From the NCBI RefSeq assembly GCF_002407245.1, contig NZ_CP010681.1, forward strand, positions 2,294,001-2,358,000: 64,000 bases of DNA, in the 5' to 3' direction. The position numbers and the translations under genes were made by a program. Every line of letters starts with the position of its first letter. The stretch's first letter is position 1. Of the stretch, positions 19,569-30,279 are shown piece after piece. The notes under the pieces were generated by a model. It was given only the letters and a program-made list of their open reading frames with translations, ran no database searches and was not told the origin of the DNA. Source of the DNA: Phaeobacter piscinae (GTDB taxonomy: Bacteria > Pseudomonadota > Alphaproteobacteria > Rhodobacterales > Rhodobacteraceae).

Positions 19569-20948
19569 TCAGAGCAGGTTTTGGGCCGAGAGAGCGCGGT
19601 GGATTTCGCGGCGCACCAGCTTGCGGACGTTGCGGGTGATCCGCTCACCCAGGGCGCCCTGCAGCTCCTCGCGCACGATTTCCGAGACCAGCTCACGCAG
19701 CGCGTGCTCATCCAGAAAGCTCTCATCGGAGCCAAGAGTGTCCAGCGCCTCAAGTGCGGTTTCGGTGACTGACGTCTCCAGCAGATCGCGGTCCACCTCG
19801 TCGGCGGTGGATGCGGCTGGCGCTGCTGGGATATCGGTGCTTGTGTTTTCCTCAACCGCGGTATCGGCGGCGGGCGCCTCGGCCTGCGTGTGCTGCTCCG
19901 GCTGGCGGGGGGACGGTTCGATCTGCGCTGTCACAGGCTGCGGGACCTCGGCCTGCGAAGCCTCAGACTGCGTATCCTCCCCCTCGGATCGGATGACCAC
20001 ATCCGCAACGCTCTGGGTCTGATCGACGGGTTCTGTCTGGCCCTGTGCATCCGTGTCGCTGTCCTGATCATCCCAGGCGAGTGTTTCCAGATCACTGCCG
20101 GCGTAGGGCGTGTCGCGGGTTCCGTCGGGTTCCCACAGGACCGGGCGGGCCGTATTGGCTGCTTCCATCTCCGCCAGTTTCTGCACCACCGCGCCGACCT
20201 TCGGGTTCAGTTGCGACGCGGATTTTGTCGGGGGCGCCGGCGCAACGGAGTCCTCGGCCTGCGTCTCCTCCTCGTGATCTGTGCTGGCGGCGGCCTGATA
20301 GAGCGTGGCGGCAGGATCAGTCCAAGGCGCCTCAGTGTTGAGCGCCGCCTCAGCCTGCGCTGTTGGCGTGCCGGGCATATCTGCGGCGAGCGCCGCATCT
20401 TGGGTCTCGTCGGCGGCCTCGTCGGCCGCTGTAGCGGCGGTGATCCCGTTGAAAAAGGCCAGATCCTCATTGCCGGGATCATTGTCATGCAAGGCGATCC
20501 CCTGCGCAATGCGATCTTCCGGTTCATCCCAGAATTCAATGGCATCGGCTGCTAGCAACGCCTCAAATCGGGCCTTCCCGGACGCTGCTTCGCCGTCGGG
20601 AGGCGGGGCGGTGTCCATCGGGGCGGTCTCAGTGATCGCGGCCGGTGTCGGCGCTGCTGGCGCTGGGGCGACGGGGGTCAGCTTGCTTTCGGGGACGCGC
20701 AGCGCCGGTGTCAGAACCAGACGGGTGACCGGCTGGCTGCTGCCATTTGTGGCGCCATTTGCGGGTCCCGGCGCGCCGACGCCCTGCTCCCCGGATGCTG
20801 CCGGGACGGGCTTGGCGATCTGCGCGGCCAACGCCGCCTCTGCCCCCTTGCCAACCGAGGAGCCAGCGGCGCGGCTGTCCTCGCTCACCAGACGGCGGAT
20901 CGATGACAGGACGTCTTCAATTTCAGCTTGGGTAACCGGTTCGGACAT
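19569..20948 (-). CDS. PopZ-like protein (conserved N- and C-terminal helices, long acidic Pro/Ala/Gln linker)
   Basis: This 459-residue acidic protein has no enzyme domain that I can see. Residues 1-25 (QAEIEDVLSSIRRLVSED) resemble the N-terminal interaction helix of DUF2497/PopZ proteins (EEILASIRRIISED type). Residues 26-395 are low-complexity and rich in Ala, Pro, Thr, Glu and Asp, so probably disordered. The last 65 residues (FLDEHALRELVSEIVREELQ, then a basic helix with NVRKLVRREIHRAL) resemble the oligomerising C-terminus. PopZ proteins organise cell poles and anchor chromosome origins, but this assignment rests on architecture alone. Neighbours (cobQ, tolC) give no hint. Confidence 0.55.
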   Translation of the reverse strand: MSEPVTQAEIEDVLSSIRRLVSEDSRAAGSSVGKGAEAALAAQIAKPVPAASGEQGVGAPGPANGATNGSSQPVTRLVLTPALRVPESKLTPVAPAPAAPTPAAITETAPMDTAPPPDGEAASGKARFEALLAADAIEFWDEPEDRIAQGIALHDNDPGNEDLAFFNGITAATAADEAADETQDAALAADMPGTPTAQAEAALNTEAPWTDPAATLYQAAASTDHEEETQAEDSVAPAPPTKSASQLNPKVGAVVQKLAEMEAANTARPVLWEPDGTRDTPYAGSDLETLAWDDQDSDTDAQGQTEPVDQTQSVADVVIRSEGEDTQSEASQAEVPQPVTAQIEPSPRQPEQHTQAEAPAADTAVEENTSTDIPAAPAASTADEVDRDLLETSVTETALEALDTLGSDESFLDEHALRELVSEIVREELQGALGERITRNVRKLVRREIHRALSAQNLL

Positions 20949-21034
20949 TTTTGCTTATCACTCTCGCCTCTTGCGATTGAGTGTAGCGACCTGTCCCGGT
21001 CCAGACAACCGTGTGAATCAGGTGGTTTTTAGGA

Positions 21035-21055
21035 AGGCCCGCACTGGCGGGCCTC
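21035..21055 (-). terminator. Hairpin downstream of tolC-like gene
   Basis: AGGCCCGC and GCGGGCCT pair around ACTG. On the minus strand it lies just after the TolC stop and is followed by TTCCTAAAAACC, so it is a moderate terminator candidate. Confidence 0.5.
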
Positions 21056-21076
21056 CAATTGGTGGTCAACCTGGCC

Positions 21077-22495
21077 TCAGTTCTTGCCCAAGGCGCGCAT
21101 GACCCGGTCAAGATCCTTGCTGCGCTGGCTGACATGCGCCGGAGCGTCCTTCACCAGATTGTAGTACAGCGTCGGATCGTAGATTTCTACAGCCAGACCA
21201 AGGTGTTCCGCGGTCAGCAGCCCCTGCGCCTGCAACAGCGCATAGGCTGCGAGCGCCTGATTGGCGCGCGACTGGACACGGGCGGTCTGGGCGTTCAGCA
21301 GCTCTTGCTCTGCCTCAAGAACATCAAGCGTGGTGCGGGCGCCCAGCGTGGCCTCCTCACGGATACCATCAAAGGCGACGCGCGCGGCGCGGACCTGTTC
21401 GTTGGAGGAGACAAGGCTGGCGCGCGCGGCCTCCAGCTCCACAAAGGCCTCGGAGACGTCCTGCACTACACTGCGTTGCGTGGTAATCAAGGCGCCGCGT
21501 TCAGCCTGAAGACGGGCAATGCTGGCCCGACGCGCGGAGGCCAGAGAGCCACCGGAATACAACCGCTGCGACAACGTTATGCTTGCCCCCGACGTGTCCC
21601 GAGTGCCCGGCCCGCTGGCGTCAGATGCATGAGTTGCATTGGCCCGCAACGTCACCGATGGCCCGAGATTGCGGCTGTTGCTCTGTGAGGCATAGTCCGC
21701 GGCCTTCACCGCATGTTGCTGCGACAGAAGGCTGGGGTGATTGCGCATAGCGATGGATTCTGCGGATTGCAGCGAGGCCACACGTTGCGGCAGCGGTGGC
21801 TGGCCAGCGATTGAACCAGGCGCACTGCCGACGGCCTGCACGTAGGTGGCCCGCGCATTGCGCAGATCACCCTGGCTCTCGATCAGGCTGGCCTGCGCTC
21901 CTGCGACCCGGCTCTGGGCCAGTGCCACGTCGGTACGCGTGACCTCGCCAACCTCAAACCGGTCATTCGCGGCGCGCAGTTCCTCGCGCAGCAGACGCAG
22001 GTTATTGCTGCGTAGTGCGACGGTTTCTTGCTGCAACAACACATTGACATAAGCCTGAACAGCAGCAAACAGAACCTGCTGTTCGATATCCAGCAAGGCC
22101 TGACGGGTGGCCAGTACGGTTTCCTGTGCCGCCAGTTGGCTCAGCCGCGACACACCGTTGTCAAACAGCAACCAGGAGACATCCACCCCAGTCGATATTG
22201 TCGAGTCGTGGTTCGAGTTTGCGAATGTCCCGTTACCGTTACGGGTATACTGACGCTCGATCCGCGCGACCCAGTCCACGACCGGGCGCAATCGGGCAAC
22301 TGCAGCGGCAACATTTTCGTCCTGCGCGCGCAGCAGGGCACGGTTCTGTTCCAAAAGGCCGCTGGTCTTGTAGGCCCCGATCATCGCATCGGAGAGATTG
22401 TCGGCGGCGGCCTGTTTCGGGGCGCCGAGCAGCAATGCTGCGCTTCCGGCGAAAACGAAGGCCTTGAACAGGTTTGCCGTCAGTTTATTGCGCAT
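21077..22495 (-). CDS. TolC family outer-membrane efflux/secretion protein
   Basis: This outer-membrane channel subunit (472 residues) trimerises to link inner-membrane exporters with the outside. It has a signal peptide (about residues 1-30, ending near KQAAA) followed by two repeated long helical regions of the TolC fold, with the conserved segments NRFEVGEVTRTDVALAQSR-like near residue 180 and EEATLGARTTLDVLEAEQE in the second repeat. The start at 22495 is preferred because GAGGCTGAAG precedes it, though an ATG at 22507 is possible. It sits downstream of a PCMT-like gene, an arrangement I recall from other roseobacters. The partner exporter is not in the window. Confidence 0.9.
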   Translation of the reverse strand: MRNKLTANLFKAFVFAGSAALLLGAPKQAAADNLSDAMIGAYKTSGLLEQNRALLRAQDENVAAAVARLRPVVDWVARIERQYTRNGNGTFANSNHDSTISTGVDVSWLLFDNGVSRLSQLAAQETVLATRQALLDIEQQVLFAAVQAYVNVLLQQETVALRSNNLRLLREELRAANDRFEVGEVTRTDVALAQSRVAGAQASLIESQGDLRNARATYVQAVGSAPGSIAGQPPLPQRVASLQSAESIAMRNHPSLLSQQHAVKAADYASQSNSRNLGPSVTLRANATHASDASGPGTRDTSGASITLSQRLYSGGSLASARRASIARLQAERGALITTQRSVVQDVSEAFVELEAARASLVSSNEQVRAARVAFDGIREEATLGARTTLDVLEAEQELLNAQTARVQSRANQALAAYALLQAQGLLTAEHLGLAVEIYDPTLYYNLVKDAPAHVSQRSKDLDRVMRALGKN

Positions 22496-22632
22496 CTTCA
22501 GCCTCATGTGGTCCGGCCCACCGACGTGGTAGTGCCGTTCTGCTCTCTGGCGCTGCGGGGTGTCAGACGCCTGTCTGTTGCAATCCGCGCCAATCGAGAA
22601 CAGCGCGGACCGAATGTGAACGCTCTGCAGAT

Positions 22633-23286
22633 TCAGAGAGCGAATTCCTGTGCGGATTCAAAACCGGGCAACACCGGAGCGCCGGCATTAAACGCCAGTC
22701 GCCAGGAAATCAGGTCGCCGCTCTTGTAGCCGACTTTGACCTCTCCCAAAGCGCCGGACATGAAGATCGCGGCCACACGACCGCCATCTTTCAGCTGGTC
22801 CAGCAACGCCTCCGGCACGGTTTCCACGCCGCCTTCAACGATCATCACGTCATAGGGGCCATGTTCCGCAGCGCCAGCATCCAGCGGCCCGGTATGGACG
22901 ATTGCATTGTCTGCACCAACCGCTGAGAGCTGATCCTGTGCCTCAGAAGCCATGCTTTCATCCTCTTCGACGCCGATCACCATCTGGGCCACCCGGGCAA
23001 TAACCGCCGTGGAATAGCCCAGCCCGCAGGCCACATCGAGCACCAGCTCATCGGGCTGCACGTCAATCGCGTCAAGGATCTTGGCCAAGGTGCGCGGCTC
23101 AAGCAGCACGCGACCGGGGCCGATATCGAGATTGCCATCGGCATAAGCCGCCTCGCGCTGCGCAGCCGCCACAAAGGCCTCGCGCGGCACCGCCAGCATG
23201 GCTTCGATGATCGGAAATTTGGTGACATCCGACGGGCGGATCTGCGTGTCGACCATCATGCGGCGACGTTCGGCAAAGTCAGTCAT
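22633..23286 (-). CDS. Protein-L-isoaspartate O-methyltransferase family protein
   Basis: This SAM-dependent methyltransferase is of the PCMT family (217 residues). It has the N-terminal RRRMMVDTQIRPSDV and PREAFV segments and the SAM-binding motif LVLDVACGLGYSTAVIA. The classic enzyme repairs isoaspartyl residues, but this short roseobacter form next to tolC may have a divergent substrate. It is 125 bp upstream of the tolC-like gene on the same strand, so the two are probably cotranscribed. Confidence 0.85.
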   Translation of the reverse strand: MTDFAERRRMMVDTQIRPSDVTKFPIIEAMLAVPREAFVAAAQREAAYADGNLDIGPGRVLLEPRTLAKILDAIDVQPDELVLDVACGLGYSTAVIARVAQMVIGVEEDESMASEAQDQLSAVGADNAIVHTGPLDAGAAEHGPYDVMIVEGGVETVPEALLDQLKDGGRVAAIFMSGALGEVKVGYKSGDLISWRLAFNAGAPVLPGFESAQEFAL

Positions 23287-23391
23287 ATGCTAAACTCATC
23301 TGTTCAGTCAGTTGATCCGGTTGTGCCACATCCGGGACAGGGCGGCAACGGGCGGGCGCGCATTTCTGCGGCCCTGTGGCGACTGGGTCGC

Positions 23392-23907
23392 CTATTTCTT
23401 CTTCACAAATTTGGTGAGGATGACGATGCGCTGCCCGTCAACCCGGCCTTCGATATGCTCGGAGTTGTCAGCGACCAGAGAGATATTGCGCACAGCCGTG
23501 CCGCGCTTGGCGGTAAAGCCTGCGCCTTTCACTGGCAGATCCTTGATCAGCACCACGGAATCGCCCTGCGCCAACGGCGCGCCGTTGCTGTCACGATGGG
23601 CACTGCTTGCCGGCGCGGCCTCAACCCAGGTGCGGATCTCATCCTCCAGCCAGAGCTGCTCGGCCAGGTCACGCGCCCAGTCGTGATCCGCCAGCCGCGC
23701 CAGCAGCCGGGCCGCCAGCACCTGAACCGCGGGCGTCTCAGACCACATCGCCGATGACAGGCCGCGCATATGATTGGGATCAAGATCTCCAGCCACCTGT
23801 TCGGCGCAGAGATGGCAGAGCGCAACCTCCGGGGACTGGCCCTCAGGCGCACCTGTCACCTCATAAGGGACAAGCGGGGATTCGGCGGCACACAGGGCGC
23901 AGGACAT
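23392..23907 (-). CDS. PhnA/YjdM-type zinc-ribbon domain protein
   Basis: This is a 171-residue protein with an N-terminal Cys ribbon (CALCAAE at residues 3-9 and CHLCAEQ about 30 residues later) and a C-terminal PhnA-type SH3-like domain (GDSVVLIKDLPVKGAGFTAK). The family was named after phosphonate utilisation, but that link was withdrawn and its function is not established. The start at 23907 is chosen because a GGAG lies eight bases upstream. The ATG at 23913 would be too close to it. Confidence 0.83.
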   Translation of the reverse strand: MSCALCAAESPLVPYEVTGAPEGQSPEVALCHLCAEQVAGDLDPNHMRGLSSAMWSETPAVQVLAARLLARLADHDWARDLAEQLWLEDEIRTWVEAAPASSAHRDSNGAPLAQGDSVVLIKDLPVKGAGFTAKRGTAVRNISLVADNSEHIEGRVDGQRIVILTKFVKKK

Positions 23908-24169
23908 CGGCATAGCTCCATCGCAAAAGTCAGAACACGTGCCCTTGCTGTAGGTGAGCGAACCTGCAATGAAAACCGGCAAAAATAGAAAAGCGCCCGC
24001 GTGGAGGCGCGGGCGAGTTGGGGGTCAGCACGGAGACCAGCTGCGGCCCTTAGGGAGATGGATCAGTGTAAGAGGCGATTCCGCCGGAATATCATCGCGA
24101 GATGACTACGGCTCGATTGAGGGTGCAGGCACCGATGAGAGGCACCGGGCCGGCCTCCCCTGCCAGGCC

Positions 24170-24487
24170 TTAGCGTGTCTCCCCGGCACAGGAAGCGCAG
24201 AAGGGGGTGGCGGGATGCTCACTCAGATGGCTGTCGCTGATGCGATCGCCGCAGATCTGGCAATAGCCATAGGACCCCTCATCGAGACGGGCCAGTGCGC
24301 AGTCGATATCGCGGCGCAGCTCCAGCCACTTGCGGCTAAGCACGGCCTCGGACGGCTGCGCCATGGCCGGGCTTGTGCGACGGGGCGCCAGCGGCACCAC
24401 AGAGGCCTCAGCAGTGATCGGCGCGCCAACGGCTGGCAGGCCCTTGCGCAAATGTGTCAGTATGTCCTTTTGAGCGGCGTGGTTCAT
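24170..24487 (-). CDS. Short DksA/TraR-type zinc-finger protein
   Basis: This is a 105-residue DksA/TraR family protein. It has a four-cysteine zinc finger (Cys76, Cys79, Cys97, Cys100) in CQICGDRI and FCASCA. The preceding helix ends DCALARLDEGSYG, typical of the family. It is shorter than E. coli DksA (151 residues) and the N-terminal coiled-coil is reduced, with a Pro/Ala-rich segment at 18-46 instead. It may modulate RNA polymerase with or without ppGpp, but that is inferred. Confidence 0.85.
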   Translation of the reverse strand: MNHAAQKDILTHLRKGLPAVGAPITAEASVVPLAPRRTSPAMAQPSEAVLSRKWLELRRDIDCALARLDEGSYGYCQICGDRISDSHLSEHPATPFCASCAGETR

Positions 24488-24730
24488 TCAGAGGTCCTCC
24501 CCGGATCGGTGACAGGTTTTGCTGACGAAATTCTATCGGCCCGACTCAACCTATGCGGTTTCACCCCAAAGTGGTACTCGCTGGATATGGGGGATGGGGT
24601 CAGTGTCGGCGATGGGGTCCAGCGCGATGGCGGTCGTGAAAATGCCGCCGATATATCGCCCTGCAAACCACTGGAACGGCTCAGTCCGCCTTGCTATCTG
24701 TTGGGCAAGATCGACCACGGGAGATATGAG

Positions 24731-24880
24731 ATGATCCGAACCGCCCTCACCACCCTTGCCCTGACCGGCGCGCTGTTTGGCCTGACCGCCTGCGAAACCA
24801 CCAAAGGCGCAGGCCGCGACATTTCCAAAGCCGGCCAAGCGATCAGCGGCGCCGCACAGGACGTGCAGAACAGCCTCTGA
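24731..24880 (+). CDS. Entericidin EcnA/B family small lipoprotein
   Basis: This 49-residue lipoprotein has a signal peptide and lipobox LTAC (lipidated Cys near residue 21), then CETTKGAGRDISKAGQAIS, the entericidin signature. Entericidins are envelope lipoproteins of unclear physiological role, proposed as toxin/antidote pairs in E. coli. Only one copy is visible. A 13-bp terminator stem follows within 28 bp. Confidence 0.85.
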   Translation: MIRTALTTLALTGALFGLTACETTKGAGRDISKAGQAISGAAQDVQNSL

Positions 24881-24907
24881 CCTTGTTACGGTTGTGGGGA
24901 AGAGAGG

Positions 24908-24940
24908 AACCGTCTAGCCCGAGGGGCTGGGCGGTTTTTT
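24908..24940 (+). terminator. Intrinsic terminator after the entericidin gene
   Basis: A 13-bp stem (AACCGTCTAGCCC with GGGCTGGGCGGTT, G-U pairs included) around a three-base loop is followed by a T-run. Confidence 0.9.
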
Positions 24941-25087
24941 GTTATTTGGCGATTTATGGCGACCCGGAACTGAAAAATGCGGTGGGCAGCGCCCTCCCCC
25001 ATTTGCCAAAGACAAACATGTGGTTTGACGGGGCATGGCGCGCTGCCCGGTCTGGCGACCGAACGGGGCATTGACAGGGACAGCAAC
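24941..25087. other. Gene-free interval between two terminators
   Basis: No gene is visible between the entericidin terminator and the lepA terminator. Short minus-strand frames here have no family resemblance and are judged chance. In all, 333 bp (24881-25213) lie between the two coding regions. Confidence 0.5.
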
Positions 25088-25116
25088 GAAAAAAACGGGG
25101 CCATGGCCCCGTTTTG
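25088..25116 (-). terminator. Intrinsic terminator of lepA
   Basis: AAAACGGGGCC-AT-GGCCCCGTTTT is a perfect inverted repeat, and on the minus strand it ends in seven T residues downstream of the lepA stop. Confidence 0.9.
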
Positions 25117-25213
25117 TATGCGTTTGAGGGTTTCCCGCGTCATTGCCGGGGTGCGGGCACGCAATTGGCTTTGCCAAGTGCTTTCGCCCGCGCCGCCCCT
25201 AAAATGGTCAGCT

Positions 25214-27028
<1,815 letters not shown>

Positions 27029-27074
27029 GCAAGGGGATATGATTTGGTTTTAGGGTTTGGTCAAGGTAGTTTGA

Positions 27075-28280
27075 ATGACGCTTCCAGCTGGGGATGAAGA
27101 AAGCTACTTGATGTCAGAAATACTTGCCTTAGACGACCTGCAGCTTGCTCAGTCACGAGTTTTGACCGTTCGGGAAATGCTGCGTGCTCTTGGCATGTTC
27201 AGCACCAGCGCAAGCCTAAGTTCTTCTGTACCTGAATGGCTAGAGCAAGAACTACTAGTGACCGCGCGTGCCTTACTTACCTGCTACTCCTGCGATGATG
27301 CTACAAGTGTCCTAACAACTTTGCATGCACTGCAAAAAAGTCGTGCAGTGCGTGACGAAACCAACCTCTCCAGCCACCTAAAATCAATCCAAGGCTGTGC
27401 CGCAAAATTGCTTCTAGGCGTTGCGGCGAATGCTAAGGGTAAAAAGGAAGCTGTTGAGCAAACTGTTTGCCGTCTCGCAGACGAAATCCCAACGATGCTC
27501 CCAGAGTCCCCTAACAGAATTTACCTAAGGTACGCCACTGACGAATTAGTGCATTTCGCAGCCGCATCCGATCTACACTATCATATTGCACTTTGGGCAA
27601 ACGAAGACGCAGAAGTTGCATTTCCAGAATTTTGGGTTTTGTCAAATCAGCCATCCTTTATCCCAGTTATGTACTTTTGGAAAAATGACGGTTCAAAATG
27701 GTCCTTCTGGCTGGATTGGTACCAAGGTTTCCTCGATGGAAAGCCACTCGACTGGGAACTGCAGCGCCGCGTTGCGCTGATTGACAATGCAGTCTGGAAC
27801 GCAGGCCCCGAAACTGTCGCTTCCGAGATCGAGCGCATCCGCAGCCGCTACGAGTTGGAACAGGAAATTGCCAACCTAAAGGAGCAGTTGGCAATCGTTC
27901 AGGATACTCCCGCAGCCTCTTTGATTGGCGACAATGGCGGGCCACCGCTGGAGGACGCCCCGGCGCGTGCTTTTCAAACCGACCTTGCGCTGATCTGGAA
28001 ACAGGTTGAGGAGCTGGAGGAGGAAATTGCAAAGCCAACCCCCTCCCCTTCGCAGCTGGGAAAAATCGCCAAGGCTCTCTGGGATATTTCACGGCGCATG
28101 GCGGCTTACTGCGGATCGATTGCGGACGGCATGATCCGCGAAGGCTCCAAGGAAATGGCAAAGGCCGGGGCCAAATGGACCGCAGGAGCAACCGCAGTAA
28201 CTTTCACTGCGCAGACAGAAAGCGTGCAATCGGCTGCCAAAGCCATTTGGGCCTTTGTCAAAACGCTGCCGCCCGGCTGA
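27075..28280 (+). CDS. Unknown accessory protein with a GDNGGPPLED motif
   Basis: I do not recognise a family for this 401-residue protein. Residues 1-250 are encoded by visibly more AT-rich DNA than the rest of the window, while the last 150 residues are of normal composition, suggesting a mosaic origin. The N-terminal half is mainly helical with aromatic segments (PVMYFWKNDGSKWSFWLDWY). A coiled coil spans about 260-285, then comes LIGDNGGPPLED, a short motif seen in many alphaproteobacterial accessory proteins of unknown role. A hydrophobic C-terminal helix follows. An ATG at 27111 is an alternative start. Nothing nearby suggests a job. Confidence 0.6.
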   Translation: MTLPAGDEESYLMSEILALDDLQLAQSRVLTVREMLRALGMFSTSASLSSSVPEWLEQELLVTARALLTCYSCDDATSVLTTLHALQKSRAVRDETNLSSHLKSIQGCAAKLLLGVAANAKGKKEAVEQTVCRLADEIPTMLPESPNRIYLRYATDELVHFAAASDLHYHIALWANEDAEVAFPEFWVLSNQPSFIPVMYFWKNDGSKWSFWLDWYQGFLDGKPLDWELQRRVALIDNAVWNAGPETVASEIERIRSRYELEQEIANLKEQLAIVQDTPAASLIGDNGGPPLEDAPARAFQTDLALIWKQVEELEEEIAKPTPSPSQLGKIAKALWDISRRMAAYCGSIADGMIREGSKEMAKAGAKWTAGATAVTFTAQTESVQSAAKAIWAFVKTLPPG

Positions 28281-28455
28281 ATTAACTCTTCCACCCGCCC
28301 CCAAGGGTTAGGCACGCCCCTCAGCGCATCCTCGCCAAAACACCGCAAATTCACCCGGCCTCCTGCGGGAGGGCTAAAAATGCGCTATACTGCGGCCATT
28401 CCGCGAGACGCGCGCCCCCGCTGCGGGGGATCCCACTGCTCAGGAGGATATCGAT

Positions 28456-28638
28456 ATGGATGCGATCAGGAGTGCTGAATATGCCCGTGCGCTTTATTCG
28501 GCGCATGGCGATAAGGCTGTGGCCGAAGTGGCGCAGAAAATGCGGCGCTGTCAGGAGGTTGGCAAAACCGCAGAAGCCGAGGACTGGAAGTCCGTGCGTC
28601 AGATGCTCCTGTCCCTGCGCGGGCCAAACCAGTCCTGA
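28456..28638 (+). CDS. Small conserved protein of unknown function
   Basis: This 60-residue, helical, soluble-looking protein (MDAIRSAEYARALYSAHGDK) has a strong AGGAGGATATC site seven bases before its ATG, which argues that it is translated. No domain is recognised. It lies alone between the unknown 401-residue gene and a small secreted protein. Confidence 0.6.
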   Translation: MDAIRSAEYARALYSAHGDKAVAEVAQKMRRCQEVGKTAEAEDWKSVRQMLLSLRGPNQS

Positions 28639-28824
28639 CCGGAGGGGTGCTGGCCCTGTCAGCGCCCCTGCTCCAAAAACTGGGACACCCCCATTGGCGG
28701 GTTTCCGCCGAGGCTCAACCCCCTGTTTACCTAGATTGAAAGCCCCCGCCGCTTGCGGCATAGTCCCGGCAAGCGCGGGCGACAGACCCGCTCAGATCAG
28801 AGCACTTGCAGATTTCTAGGGACA

Positions 28825-29142
28825 ATGAAGATGAAGCTACTGCTGACCGCCACGCTATGCGCCGTGATGATCACCGGGGTGATGCCTGCCCCCGCCGGAG
28901 CCGGCGCGATCGAGAAAGCCTGCCGCCAGTCGGACCGCACCGCCGCCTCACCCTCGCTGTGTCGCTGCATCCAGTCGGTGGCCAACGCCAGCCTCAACCG
29001 CAGCGAGCGCAAGACCGTTTCCAAATGGTTCAGCGATCCGCATCAGGCCCAGGTGGTGCGCCAGTCGAGCCGCAGCTCGGATGAACGGCTGTGGAAGCGG
29101 TACAAATCCTTTGGCGAGAATGCCGCACGCGTTTGCAGCTGA
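28825..29142 (+). CDS. Small secreted Cys-rich protein (often annotated 'arginine transporter')
   Basis: This is a 105-residue protein with a signal peptide (residues 1-29) and a mature part with four Cys, including ACRQSDR and SLCRCIQSVA and a C-terminal VCS. Related roseobacter proteins appear as 'arginine transporter' in databases, to my recollection, but no membrane helix or transporter domain is present, so that label is doubtful. The start is MKMKLLL at 28825, and a second ATG lies at 28831. It probably acts in the periplasm. Confidence 0.65.
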   Translation: MKMKLLLTATLCAVMITGVMPAPAGAGAIEKACRQSDRTAASPSLCRCIQSVANASLNRSERKTVSKWFSDPHQAQVVRQSSRSSDERLWKRYKSFGENAARVCS

Positions 29143-29310
29143 TCCGGCGTGGCAGGGTTGGTGCAGTTGCGCCCCTCCCTCCTCTGCCCGAATGAAATCG
29201 CATAAGACACCAACGCGGACCGCAGCTGAGTAGACGGTCCGCATCGCCCCTCCCCTTTCCCATAGACGGGACGCAGACCCGCGCCCGCAACATCAAGCAG
29301 GACCGCAGAT

Positions 29311-30276
29311 ATGTTGATGAAAGGGGTGACGCTGCGCGGGCTTGAAGTGTTCGAAGCGCTGGCCAAAACCGGATCCGTGGCGCAGACCGCCGCGCTCACC
29401 GGGTTGAGCCAGCCTGCGGTCAGCCAGCAGCTGCGCAATCTGGAAAGCGCGCTGGGGGCGGAGCTGGTCAACCATGGCCGCCGCCCGATGGTGCTGACGC
29501 CTGCCGGGCGCAATTTTCTGGCCAGAACCGAGGCGGTGCTGACGGAACTGCGGCTGGCACAGAGCGAATTGAGCGTGGTTGACCTCAACCACCTGTCGAC
29601 GCTGTCCATCGGGCTGATTGACGATTTCGACAATGATCTGACCCCGCGTCTGGCGACCACTCTGGCCGAAAGCCTGGTCAATTGCCGTTTCAAGATGATC
29701 ACCGCCTCCAGCCACGACATTCTGGACGCGCTGGACGCGCGCGAGCTGCATATCGCGGTGGCGGCCACCTCTGGTGCCCTGCGCGAGGGGATCACCGAAT
29801 ACCCGCTGGTGCAGGATCCCTTCATGCTGGTGGCGCCGCGCGGGATGCTGCGCAAGCCAGAGGCGGAACAGGATATCCTCAACGCGCTGCCGTTCCTGCG
29901 CTACGAGGGCAGCCAGTTGATCTCGCAGCAGATCGAGGCGCATCTTGCGCGGCAGAAACTGCTGTTTGAAGAACGGTTTGAGATCGGCTCCCACCTGTCG
30001 CTGATGGCGCTGGTAGCGCGTCGGATTGGCTGGGCGATCACCACGCCGCTGGGCTATATGCGGGCAGCGCGGTTCCATGATGAGATAGAGGCTTTCCCGC
30101 TGCCCTTTGGCGCGTTTTCGCGGCGGATTTCGCTGTTTTCCAGTGCTGACTGGGCCGACCGGGTGCCGCGCGACGTGGCGCAGACTATGCGGCGGCTGGT
30201 GCAGGGGCATATGATTGATCCTGCCGTGCAGCGCCTGCCCTGGCTGGCGGGCGATCTGAAAGTGCTGGAAGACTAA
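29311..30276 (+). CDS. LysR family transcriptional regulator
   Basis: This is a 321-residue regulator with an N-terminal winged helix-turn-helix (VAQTAALTGLSQPAVSQQLR, residues 23-42) followed by a substrate-binding-like effector domain. The frame allows starts at 29311 or 29317, and an AGGAC element fits the first better. The next gene is convergent, so its target is not evident from position and is probably elsewhere. Confidence 0.9.
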   Translation: MLMKGVTLRGLEVFEALAKTGSVAQTAALTGLSQPAVSQQLRNLESALGAELVNHGRRPMVLTPAGRNFLARTEAVLTELRLAQSELSVVDLNHLSTLSIGLIDDFDNDLTPRLATTLAESLVNCRFKMITASSHDILDALDARELHIAVAATSGALREGITEYPLVQDPFMLVAPRGMLRKPEAEQDILNALPFLRYEGSQLISQQIEAHLARQKLLFEERFEIGSHLSLMALVARRIGWAITTPLGYMRAARFHDEIEAFPLPFGAFSRRISLFSSADWADRVPRDVAQTMRRLVQGHMIDPAVQRLPWLAGDLKVLED

Positions 30277-30279
30277 GAC

